Shown in pieces: positions 1 to 8,160 of a DNA stretch of 15,921 nt. Numbering within the stretch: position 1 is the stretch's first letter; each line of letters starts with the position of its first letter. A model generated the notes under the pieces. The model saw only the letters and a program-made list of their open reading frames with translations, made no database searches and was not told the origin of the DNA. The translations under genes were made by a program, and so were the position numbers. This DNA is from Jimgerdemannia flammicorona (Eukaryota; Mucoromycota; Endogonomycetes; Endogonales; Endogonaceae): assembly GCA_003990745.1 (NCBI GenBank), contig RBNI01003413.1:1-15921 (forward strand). The letters run 5' to 3'.

Positions 1-234
1 AAAAAAAATAAAAAAATAATAAAAAAAAAAAAAAAAAAAATTATCTGCAATACTTATAAGTAACCTTATTTTTCTCAGTTTTGGTCCAGTATTGCCAAAC
101 TTTGGAATGAGGAGTATAGCATAGATATTGTTTAAAAAAGTCTAACTTAAAGTATTACCAGTATTAGAAAATACTAATAACTAATCTATTGATGTTAATA
201 TTGATATAGTATATATATAAGTATATTTATATAT
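1..234. other. AT-rich left flank, no gene seen
   Basis: Very AT-rich sequence beginning with a long A tract (about 1-40) and ending in an (AT)-rich run that borders the retrotransposon. I see no open reading frame, RNA gene or recognisable element here. The last bases (231-234, atat) could be one half of a target-site duplication with 9216-9219, but in an AT repeat this match carries little weight. Confidence 0.6.
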
Positions 235-439
235 TATCATATAGTGGTTGCTGAGTCCTTTAAATATGCCAGATTCTCTTCAAGATATATCTCTTAGACT
301 AACTCAAGTTTGTTATAAGCAAGTTCTTATTGGAGTGCTTTCCCAAGGTCTTATAGTCCTCAAACTTCTTATCTTTAACTATCTTATTATCTCTTAGATT
401 GCTTGTAAGAAAGTGTGTATAAGTGAAACCAGAACTAAC

Positions 440-472
440 TTTATTTCAGAGGAAATAAGAGGGATATTTATA
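440..472 (-). promoter_or_regulatory. Candidate LTR TATA box and polyadenylation signal (3' LTR)
   Basis: On the minus strand TATAAATA (472-465) is followed about 20 bases later by AATAAA (445-440). In an LTR a TATA box sets the U3/R border and AATAAA lies in or near R. The pair is retained at the equivalent place in the other LTR and in the diverged LTR at 9829-9859, which supports function in the ancestor. Confidence 0.5.
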
Positions 473-570
473 CAAAATATAATTCCATAGTTGCTAAGAT
501 ATAAAGCTAAATATAAATTCTAATAACTAAAACTACTAAGATCTAGAGTTGGTACTGATGGTTGTATAGG

Positions 571-845
571 TTCAGGATGCTAGTATTATTTAGTGTTATA
601 TCAAAATACCAGTGCTGGAACAATTCTGTATCACCTCAGAATACCGGTGCTGGAATAATTCTGCATCACCTCAGAATGCTGGTGCTGGAACAATTCTGTG
701 TCACCTCAGAATGCCGGTGCTGGAATAATTCTGCATCACCTCAGAATGCCAGTACTAGAACAATTCTGTGTCACCTCAGAATGCTGGTGCTGGAACAATT
801 CTGTATCACCTCAGAATGCTGGTGCTAGCATTATCCAGTATAACA
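571..845. repeat. 35-bp minisatellite, about 7 units plus a leader (3' LTR)
   Basis: Seven consecutive 35-bp units beginning at 601, 636, 671, 706, 741, 776 and 811, each starting TCARAATRC and containing a form of GGTGCTGGAA, after a degenerate unit from 571. Units from 601 to 740 alternate between two types (AACAATTCTGTR and AATAATTCTGCA), i.e. a 70-bp higher-order dimer. Because 35 is not a multiple of three, all frames cycle through the same peptides, so reading frames across it are artefacts of the repeat. Confidence 0.93.
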
Positions 846-851
846 AGGGAC

Positions 852-1664
852 TTAGAGCAGAATGTTCAAGACCATGGGGGCTTCATCCTCATCATCAGAG
901 ATCAGGATATCTTCAAAGGAGATGAGGTCTGTAAACATTTCGTCAAGATTGCATAGGTCGCACAGGATGATGTCATTGCCAATGACATCATCATGTTTGA
1001 TGGCAGCAGGAATAGGGAGATCTGAAGCTCTCCAGTCTATGAGATTATCTTCCACAAAATAGGGGACAAATATAGGGTCTTGGGGAGATCTAACCTGGAT
1101 ACTTGGGCCTTGGAATACTGATATCAATCCTTACAGGAATCGGTCTGAGTTGTCCTGAAGGATAGGATGCCAGAAGTCTTCTACTTCATCACTATTGAGG
1201 GTGATAGTAGACTGAGCTTCTGTAGCCACTCTGGTTTCTAGTGCATTGATATGGCAGGATGACAGATCTCTGAAATCTGAGACTCTAACATACTTCAAGT
1301 TGGGAATTAACTATGGTGCATGTCTGAAGATCTGATAGATCTTCTTAGCTATCCTCATTTCACATATATCTATGGGAGTGGTATCTTTTAGCTCTTGAGT
1401 GCTGGCCTGGGGGAACTCCTGGCAGAGGAGGTTTCCTATTTCATACTTCTGCCACATTTGGAGGCATTTGGTAGCAATGGTGATTCTTATTTCTATTTTA
1501 TGGTGGTAGAGGATATAGTGATAAGGGTCACCAGTACCCAGGTTGACATTAGGAGTCCTTCTTGAGCAGGTCCTCATAGCTCTTCTGATGTCTTAGAACA
1601 TCCTTTCTTTAACTGAGGTACCTTGGTGGTTCCTTGATCTTGAGGTTTGGTGGGCAGCAGATAT
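852..1664 (-). pseudogene. LTR-encoded 270-codon protein of unknown function, left copy (broken)
   Basis: Reading frame in U3 of the 3' LTR, in element sense, ending TAA at 854-852. It has exactly the length (813 bp) of its partner at 8973-8161, without indels. I do not recognise the family. The start codon of the partner is ATA here (1664-1662). Three in-frame stops occur: TAA at 1595-1593 and TAA at 1133-1131, where the partner has CAA, and TAG at 1313-1311, where the partner has TGG. Visible features are a basic N-terminal third with SRSRN and RRAMRT, a central block with SDEVEDFW, the motif VPYFVEDNLIDW, and a strongly acidic, hydrophobic C-terminus (LDEMFTDLISFEDIL). It lies just downstream of pol in the gag-pol transcript, the position of accessory U3 genes in some retroviruses; that comparison is positional only. 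Confidence 0.75.
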
Positions 1665-1906
1665 TTCGTTTATAGTAAGTCTTTGAGCTATTTTGGGATT
1701 GGTGGGTCTTGTTGGTTGCTGCTACTGCAGTTCCTTGATCCTTCTTTTATATTCCTCAAGGTACTTATACTGTGATCACAATGACTTACAGTTGGTCATC
1801 ATTACTCATCTTATATGCCATATGATCTTCTTGTGCTCTGATCTGGTGACTTACAAGGAAGGACTATCTTCTGTGCTGATGTCATCATTCTGGGGTCACT
1901 GTTACA

Positions 1907-1916
1907 TCTTCCTCCT
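1907..1916 (-). other. Polypurine tract (plus-strand primer site)
   Basis: Minus-strand AGGAGGAAGA immediately before TGTAAC of the 3' LTR. This is the expected position and composition of the primer for plus-strand DNA synthesis, and it independently fixes the LTR boundary at 1906/1907. A related tract occurs at about 11231-11240 in the second element. Confidence 0.8.
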
Positions 1917-2689
1917 GAATAAGGATCTTCTCAAGCATCCTTATTCATTGGTCCAGTCCTGAAAAATTTGCTGATCCCATAACCTCTGGCAAGGGGTCAA
2001 AAAGTGGTGTTTATGGGCTGGTATCTTCCCTTTGTATTTTAGCATGATAGTGAAGAGTTACTCTCTTCATATAGAGCAAGAGCCTGATTCTGATCTTGAC
2101 CAATCAGTTGATGGTTCAGACTCCTCTGACTTTGAAAGTCTCATGGATAAGTAGTTGCCAGTGCTGTATCTCTTAGAGAATGATCCAGACAGATAGCCTG
2201 CTGGTCATGGGACATGTTGTTGCAATTCGCAAACTAGAGCCTCATGGGCAGTCATCATATTTTGCTTCTCTTGTATAGATTCGTGGTACTTCTTGAGTCT
2301 GTTCCTATGTACCATGGTAGGTAGTATGGTTTCTGAGATTTTTCTAAGCCAGAAGGTAGTTCTCTTGATATCTTGCACATAGAAGGATCCTTCTTATTTG
2401 GGCTCCAGTTTTCGCGACTATAAGGCTTCTACCATATTTCAATATAGTAGAACATTTTCTCCAATTCGGATGGGTTCTAGGGCCTTGTGATTCTTTTCTG
2501 CATTCTTTCTTATCAGTGCTTGTGACATAGTGATGTAATCTTCAGTCTTCTTCCTGATTTGGTGTAGTCTCCAAATTTCTGCATCAATCTGTCTCTAAGT
2601 TAGGTCTAGATTTGTGGCTGAGGTTCCATCAGAATCTTCTTCTCCAAAGAGCAGCTCTCTTGGGGTGAAGTGTATACTCTGTGACTGTA

Positions 2690-3340
2690 TGTCTCATAGA
2701 ACAGAGAGGGCAGTTGGAAGATAGTTATTCCAATTCTCATATGTCTCTGAGATCTTCACCAGGATGTTCTTGAGAGTCTTGTTGATTCTCTCTGTCTGTC
2801 CATTTTCTTGAGGGTGGTATGCAGTGGTCTTGATGTGCTGGATCTTGTATTTCTGATACATTATCTCATGGAATCTATTGATAAATTCTGTGCCATGGTC
2901 TGTTGTGATTTGCTTTGGTGTCTTGTAGTGACAGATGATTTCTCAGTGCAAGAAGTCAGCTATAGAGAGAGCATTGGCTTCTTGTAATGCTCCTGCCTCT
3001 ATCCATTTGGTGAAGAGATCTATAATAACTATAATATAGCGGTTTCCTGATAGTGTTACTGGTAGTGGTCCAATAATATCTATTGCAATGTGGTAGAAGG
3101 GGATAGGCTCAATTCTTAATGACCCGGGTGCCTGGTCTTACTGATCTTGTTTCTGTTTTTGGTACTTATCACACCCGTTGACAAATTGGTACAGGTCTTC
3201 TTCTATCTTGGGCCACCACATGGTTCTTCTTGCTTTGTCATATGTGTTGGTTCCTCCTAAGTGTCCTTACTCATGTACTTCCTTCATTATTTGATACTTC
3301 CTGTGTTCAGGTATTACTAGCTTTCCTCCTTTTCTGAGTA
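2690..3340 (-). pseudogene. Integrase (HHCC and DDE core), broken
   Basis: Zinc-binding region: H-x3-H in VHE-stop-GH (TAA at 3269-3267), then CDKY where the family has CxxC, the last Cys codon being TAC, consistent with TGC changed by G to A. Catalytic core: Asp in HIAIDIIGPLP (3080-3078), Asp in TTDHGTEF (2900-2898) and Glu in GQTERIN (2792-2790); the last two are separated by exactly 35 residues, the D,D35E spacing. The core is interrupted by TGA at 2945-2943. A weak GPF/Y-like stretch (KLEPK-stop-EGSF) follows with more stops near 2390-2450. I see no chromodomain. Confidence 0.9.
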
Positions 3341-3489
3341 TAGTGTTGTCTAGTTCAAACTATTTCCAAGTCCGGTTGATGATGGTGATTGTCCAGGGTT
3401 CGAGGTGGTTGGGCATCTTCCACTGCCCAAGGTAGCTGATTAATCCATAGTATAGCTCCTTATTCATATTAAATAGTCTTGATGGGGGT

Positions 3490-3880
3490 GTTTTGGGGTG
3501 TCCTTGAGAGTATATCAGCATTGGTGTTGGTTCTTCCTGAGCAGTGCTTGACAGTACAATCATACTCTTGTAGCCTGTAGACCCATCTGGTATATATTTC
3601 TTTGGGGTTTAGAGTGTAGAATAGTTAGGCAAAGGTGGAATGGTCTGTTTGAATGATGAAGTATTTCCCAGCTAGATAGTAGTGGAACTTGTCTACTGCC
3701 CAAACTACTGCTAAGCATTCAAGCTTACATGACTCATAGTTTTGTTCTGCTCCACGGGTACCTTGGCTTGCATAGGAGATGACATATTCATGTCCATCTT
3801 TCTTCTGAGCTAGGACTGCTCCAAGTCTTATAGCACTCGCATCTGTCTGCAGGATGAATTCTAGGTTCTAGTCTGGTCTT
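3490..3880 (-). pseudogene. RNase H domain, catalytic residues kept but frame broken
   Basis: Follows RT in the same register. FILQTDAS carries the first catalytic Asp, ESCKLECLAVVWAV the Glu and FIIQTDHSTF the next Asp, the usual gypsy RNase H pattern. The common GLGAVL motif reads RLGAVL. Stops at 3870-3868 and 3627-3625 interrupt it. After a SGRTNTNADILSR stretch, typical of the end of this domain, the register changes. Confidence 0.88.
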
Positions 3881-4134
3881 CTGAGAATAGGTGCTTGGGT
3901 CAACCTGGTCTTGAGTTCATTGAAGGTTTCTTGGTACTCCTTGGTCCATTCAAATTTGGTTTCCTTCTTCAGTAGCTTGTAGATAGGTGCTGCAATATTG
4001 GAATATCCTTTGATGAATCTTCTGTAGTAGCTGGCCAGTCCAAGAAAGACATGGACTTCTATGGGTGTTCTGAGTCTTGGGTAGACTGCAATAGCCTCAA
4101 TATTTATAGAGTCTGTGTGGATTCCAGTCTGGTT

Positions 4135-4710
4135 GATGAAGTGTCCTAAGTAGGTGATTTATTGAGCTGCAAACTTGTATTTCTTGGGCTTGATGTAGAG
4201 GCCATGCTCCTTGAGCTTCTTGAGGGCTAGCTGTATGTGATTGATATGTTTCCGTACAGTGTTGCTGAAGATGATCATATCATTGATATAGACAAAGAGC
4301 CATTTTCCAATCTCATTGCTGAAGACTCTGTTCATCATTTACTGGAAACTTGCTGGGGCATTGCACATTCCAAATAGCATTTACAGGTAGATATAGATAG
4401 TATCAGGTATAATGAAGGCTGATTTCTCACTGGCATCTTAAGTGAGACCAATCTGATGGAAGCCTGAGAACAGATCCAAGGTGGTGTAGTATTTGGCTTC
4501 ACTTCCAAGAGTGGTAAGGATTTCTTGAATATTTGGCAAGAGCTGCCTATCCTTCTTAGTGATTGCGTTGAGCTTTCTGTAGTCAATATAGAGTCTTGGT
4601 GCAAACTCTCCAGGCTTGCTTCCTTTCTTCAGGGCAAGGACAATAGGTGAGGCCCAGGGGCTGATAGCTAGCTTAATGATTCTGGCTTCTTCCATTTCCT
4701 TGAGTTCTGC
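4135..4710 (-). pseudogene. Reverse transcriptase domain with YIND active site, broken
   Basis: Gypsy-type RT. Recognisable blocks in order: ISPWASPIVLALKKGSK (fingers), RLYIDYRKLNAIT, YYTTLDLFSGFHQI with the first catalytic Asp, LFGMCNAPASFQ, and LFVYINDMIIFS (centre at 4290-4279). The family active site is Y-x-D-D; here the first Asp codon is AAT (4284-4282), an Asp-to-Asn change consistent with a single G-to-A substitution, which should abolish polymerisation. Stops at 4440, 4383, 4341 and 4161 also break the domain. The connection continues in the same register into RNase H. Confidence 0.93.
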
Positions 4711-4971
4711 TCATAGCCATTCTCTGTAGGCAGGTGGTATGGGTCTGGCTTTCTGATAGATGGGCTTTGTATCACTAGTGTCAACTTCATGGTAGTACTT
4801 GGGTTCTTGATTATGGATATTCCTAAAGTCTGTAGCAAGTACTTCTTCATTCTGGTACAGGATTTTGAGAAGTTGTTTCTCCAGGGGAAAGTTTTCTCTA
4901 ATAGTATATGTATGCTTGTTCTGGTCCTTGTCTTTCTTGTGCTCAAGTTTGATAATCTTGGTGGCAGCATA

Positions 4972-5406
4972 GGTTCCTCTTCCAGTAGATCCAAAGCCTT
5001 GTTCTCCTCTCTTGGTCTTGATGAGTTCAATGGCTTCTATGATCTTGGGCTTCTTGATTTCGTGGATCAGTATCTGGCCAATTCTGTCATGCTTCTTGAC
5101 TTTGAAGGGAGTGGTATAGTTGTGATTTCTGACTATAAGGAAGATCTTGCCAGTATAATCAGAGTCAATTACTCCTCCTTCAACTGAGATTTTGCTTTTG
5201 GCCAGACTGCTCCTGGTCTTGATAATTCTGGCATAGTTCTCTAGTAACTTGACTCCAATTCTAGTGCCAAGTAGGATGGTGGTCTGTAGTTCAAGGGTAT
5301 TATCTTGAATGCTGGCAAGGTCTATTCCTATGGCTCCTTCAGTCTTATATTTTGGGATCTTGGCTTTGGGGTGAAACTTCTTGACCTTGAGGGTGATGTC
5401 TGATTC
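4972..5406 (-). other. dUTPase domain between protease and RT, motifs intact
   Basis: Trimeric-type dUTP pyrophosphatase domain, which would hydrolyse dUTP to dUMP and PPi and keep uracil out of the reverse-transcribed cDNA. All five family motifs are present in order: I, GAIGIDLAS (5337-5311); II, TRSSLA (5217-5200); III, GVIDSDYTGKI (5175-5143) with the catalytic Asp at 5166-5164; IV, HDRIGQIL (5091-5068); V, RGEQGFGSTG (5010-4981), the glycine-rich nucleotide-closing arm. About 140 residues, the normal size for the family. It is in register with protease upstream and RT downstream, separated from the former by a stop at 5409-5407, and the frame stays open from 5406 to 4714. This is an internal domain of Gag-Pol, not a separate gene. 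Motif order and catalytic residues make the call firm; activity is not implied because the polyprotein is interrupted upstream. Confidence 0.93.
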
Positions 5407-5829
5407 TTATTCCTCCTCATTATCACTGTCAGCTTGAAGCTCTGGGGGCTGGTCATCTTTCTCAGCTTTCCTTTTTGCTTTGGTGGCTTCTCACTTATGT
5501 TTCTGTTGGCAGATTTTCCTGACCTCACTGATATAGGACCAGCAGTCATTCAGATGTTCAGAGCAGTATATCCTAGTACTATGGGGGCATCTTCCTTGAG
5601 GGGTATAGCCATCGATGATCTTGTTGTACCACTGCTCATCTGTGAGCTTGGGTGTCTTGTTCTTGTTCTTGTTCTTGTTCACCAAGTGCATGAAGACCTC
5701 TGTGTCCTCTTCATCTCCTTCCTCCATATCTGGTAGAACTCCTTTGTGGACATTGATAGAGACTTGTACCTTTCTTCCTCTATAATTGATCTGCATCTTC
5801 TGGGCATTGAGGTCAATGATGGCCTTGGT

Positions 5830-6105
5830 CTTGTGAAGCCATTGGTTGCCAATGAGAATGTCATAGTTGGTGGTGCTTATAACAATCATATCTACTGAGA
5901 TGGTAGCTCCTCCTATCTTGATGGGGACTTCTCAGATTTTGCCAAGAAGGGTAGCTCATGTACTATCTACTGTGACATAGACTATCTTGGTGGACTCTTC
6001 AATGTCCCAGCCTAGGTAGTCAATTGCCTTCTTGCTCATGAGGCATTCTTCAGTACCAGTATCAATGATGGCATTAAAGATACAGTCTTCGATTTGACAT
6101 AGAGT
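5830..6105 (-). pseudogene. Aspartic protease (retropepsin-like) domain, broken
   Basis: Domain that would cleave the polyprotein. The active-site triad is visible as NAIIDTGTEECLMS (Asp codon 6063-6061), followed by an I-V-Y strand and, further on, YDILIGNQWLHKTKAIID, which matches the conserved ILG/DWL-type strand near the retropepsin C-terminus. Two TGA stops (5958-5956 and 5934-5932) interrupt it between these motifs. It lies after Gag and before the dUTPase. Confidence 0.85.
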
Positions 6106-6261
6106 GTAGGCTGATGTCTTGTGCTGGTCTTCAGATTTTTCACCTGAGTTCTTGGATTCTTCCTGTGCATTGTGAGCTTCTACAATCTTATACTCTTGAT
6201 TCTTGGTAGTAGTTGCAAGTCCTACTCTCAACTGCTGTCTGAAGGCAGAGACTTCAGCTAG

Positions 6262-7598
6262 CTATCCAAAGGTAGCATTGATCTTCTGTTTCTTGAGGTC
6301 CTTGTAGATATCATACTGATAGATCTTGGTCTTGTACAGCTTCTGTTCCTTCTTGCTTTCACTTTCTCCTGAGACTAGAGTAGTGCCTTCTATGATTTGG
6401 TGGGCAGCTTTATCTAACTCCATGTCTTGATCAATCTCCTCAGGTTGAGTCTTGCTTTGAATAGTGACAGCTGGGGTCTTCTTTGATCTTCCAACTAGCT
6501 TGCTGTTGCTCTTCTTGTCATAGAGCTTGGACTGGGTTCTGGTATCTTTGGTAGCAGGGTAGAATTCAAGCTTCTTGTAGTATTCTTCATCATCAGTGTC
6601 ACCAATCTCCTTGATGACTACTGTATTGGTTTGTTCTCTGGTTCTGCTAGCATTGCTTGGTTGGGCTTTGTATCTTGTTTCAGTCATACAACTCTTTGCA
6701 TAGTGGCCTTCTTCTCTACATCTGAAGCATATGATATTGTGTTCTTCTGTAGCAGCTATAAATCTCTGTACTGGTCTCCTGTTGGCACTTCAGACTTCTC
6801 TAACAATATCACCAAGGTGTGTAGTCATCTTGGTAAACTGTTTGGCAAGTTCCTCCACTGGGTCAGCTTTGGCTACCTTAGGGATAGGTGGAGTTGGTTA
6901 TCTATTCACAACTGTAGCAGATATGATACTAGTTGGTTTTGATGGCTCCATTTTAATACTAGTTATTTTCTCCATTGAGTGTTCAGCAGGGTGTCTGGCA
7001 GTCCAATATCTCTGTACAAAGACTACTTTCTAATTAAGGGTCAGTGCAGCTGGGGAAGACCAGATTGCTAGGGTAATTTCAGAGTAAACTCCTTTGAGGA
7101 AGATTGAATCTACTATTTGTTTCTTGAGGCAGTCATCATAGCTAGCCAGACAATCTAGTGGCAGATTCAGGTATAGAATGAGTTGGAATCTTTACTAAGT
7201 CCCTGGCAGATAGTATTGAGTTGATCCTTGAGAGCTTGCTTGATCTCTTCAGTATAGTATGTTGTTCTGAGGAAGGCCTTCATGTTGGCAAGTTTGGCTG
7301 CACTAGCATTAGCAATGGTGACTGCATTGAACTTGTCTCTGACAGATCTTCTGAGGCTGACTGGTAGAAGAGCCAATTGTGTATCCACACCAAGGACTTG
7401 TATGGCAGTGAATTATTCAAAGTCTTCAATGAAGGTCAGGATTGACTCTTCAGTAGTATATCCATAGAATGTGGGGGGGCACATTTCTATCTTGTCTTGA
7501 ATTCTTGCAGGAGTAACTCTTGTAGTCAGGGTAGTTATTGTGGGAGTTGTTTGTTTTTCAGCTTGAAAGTGAGAGATTTGTCTTGAATGACCAGCCAA
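6262..7598 (-). pseudogene. gag: Gag region (capsid-like and nucleocapsid), broken
   Basis: Structural part of the polyprotein. The N-terminal segment contains CPPTFYGYTTEESILTF and DTQLALLPVSLR, which resembles the retrotransposon Gag capsid fold, where a short target motif is followed by a helical domain; separating the two is TAA at 7404-7402 in a context that suggests an original CAA. A register change near 7190 joins LNLPLDCLASYDDCLKKQI. Three more stops (7032, 6900, 6792) precede a CCHC zinc knuckle. Downstream comes a lysine- and glutamate-rich linker ending at a TAG (6264-6262) before the protease. Assignment as Gag rests on position and the zinc knuckle; the capsid similarity is by eye. 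Confidence 0.8.
6688..6729 (-). other. CCHC zinc knuckle of nucleocapsid
   Basis: Minus-strand translation CFRCREEGHYAKSC, an exact CX2CX4HX4C nucleocapsid zinc knuckle that binds the element RNA during packaging. All four ligands are intact. Confidence 0.95.
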
Positions 7599-7819
7599 TG
7601 GGTACTAAGTTGTCACGTAGTGGTTGCTGAGTCTTTCAAATATGTCAGATTCTCTTCAAGATATATCTCTTAGACTAACTCAAGTTTGTTATAAGCAAGT
7701 TCTTATTGGAGTGCCTTTCCAAGGTCTTATAGTCCTCAAACTTCTTATCTTTAACTGTCTTGTTATGTATCTCTTAGATTGCTTGCAAGGAAGTGTGTAT
7801 AAGTGAAACCAGAACTGAC

Positions 7820-7854
7820 TTTATTTCAGAGGAAATAAGAGGGATATTTATATA
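7820..7854 (-). promoter_or_regulatory. Candidate LTR promoter (TATA box) and AATAAA (5' LTR)
   Basis: Minus-strand TATATAAATA (7854-7845) and AATAAA (7825-7820). This would be the promoter for the gag-pol transcript, with the start expected near 7820. It puts about 1.36 kb of U3, including the 270-codon reading frame and the minisatellite, upstream of the promoter. Confidence 0.5.
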
Positions 7855-7950
7855 AAATATAATTCAATGGTTGCTAAGATATAAAGCTAAATATAAATTC
7901 CAATAACTAAAACTACTAAGTTCCAGGGTCGGTACTGATGGTTGTACAGG

Positions 7951-8154
7951 TTCAGGATGCTGGTATAATTCAGTGTTACATCAGAATACTGGTGCTAGTA
8001 TTATTTAGTATTACATCAAAATACCAGTGCTGGAACAATTCTGTGTCACCTCAGAATGCTGGTGCTGGAACAATTCTACATTATCTCAGAATGCTGGTAC
8101 TGAACAATTCTGTGTCACCTCAGAATGCTGGTGCTGGCATTATCCAGTATAACA
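7951..8154. repeat. 35-bp minisatellite, about 5 units plus a leader (5' LTR)
   Basis: Same array as at 571-845, with units beginning at 7981, 8016, 8051, 8086 (34 bp) and 8120 after a degenerate leader from 7951. Two units fewer than the left LTR explains nearly all of the LTR length difference. Confidence 0.92.
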
Positions 8155-8160
8155 AGGGAC

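Larger units (their letters stand above)
235..1906 (-). repeat. 3' LTR of the retrotransposon (left copy)
   Basis: 1672-bp direct repeat of 7611-9215. In element sense it starts TGTAAC at 1906, next to the polypurine tract, and ends near 235. Order in element sense: U3 with a 270-codon reading frame (1664-852), 35-bp minisatellite (845-571), TATA box (472-465), AATAAA (445-440), then R/U5. It is about 67 bp longer than the right LTR, essentially two extra minisatellite units. The outer end reads TTATCATATAG where the right LTR has TTGTCACGTAG, i.e. only transitions separate them. Confidence 0.9.
1941..7598 (-). pseudogene. Gag-Pol polyprotein with embedded dUTPase (broken)
   Basis: A single large Gag-Pol frame of about 1,880 codons. 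Codons beginning at positions divisible by three (minus strand) carry zinc knuckle, protease, dUTPase, RT and RNase H continuously from about 7190 to about 3470. The N-terminal Gag part (7598-7190) and the integrase (3470-1941) are in another register, so one frame shift lies near 7190 and one near 3470. In-frame stops include 7032, 6900, 6792, 6264, 5958, 5934, 5490, 5409, 4713, 4440, 4383, 4341, 4161, 3870, 3627, 3269, 3140, 2945 and 2597 (first base of each). Where a neighbouring family consensus is recognisable, these fit CAA, CAG, CGA or TGG turned into a stop. The natural end is probably TAA at 1943-1941, 24 bp before the polypurine tract. The Gag start is uncertain: no ATG is present at 7598, where TTG opens the frame. 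Confidence 0.9.

Noticed and set aside
571..845. CRISPR-like array of regularly spaced repeats
   Set aside because: The 35-bp units are contiguous with no unique spacers, occur in both LTRs, and have no cas genes nearby. This is a minisatellite.
562..956. Open frames of 60-88 codons on the plus strand through the minisatellite
   Set aside because: They exist because a 35-bp repeat rotates through all three frames; the peptides are the same repeat words and include no conserved domain.
1693..1962. Plus-strand frame of 89 codons with hydrophobic stretches, repeated at 9002
   Set aside because: Antisense of the LTR U3 frame and its upstream extension. Hydrophobicity comes from the complement of charged codons.
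2050..2450. Chromodomain at the end of integrase
   Set aside because: No aromatic-cage pattern is visible in the register that carries integrase; only a weak GPF/Y-like stretch and Ser/Glu-rich sequence remain. Decay could hide one.
4789..5736. Plus-strand frames of 100-132 codons opposite the dUTPase and protease
   Set aside because: They are antisense shadows of the minus-strand Gag-Pol, which has clear domain motifs in order; the plus-strand peptides show none.
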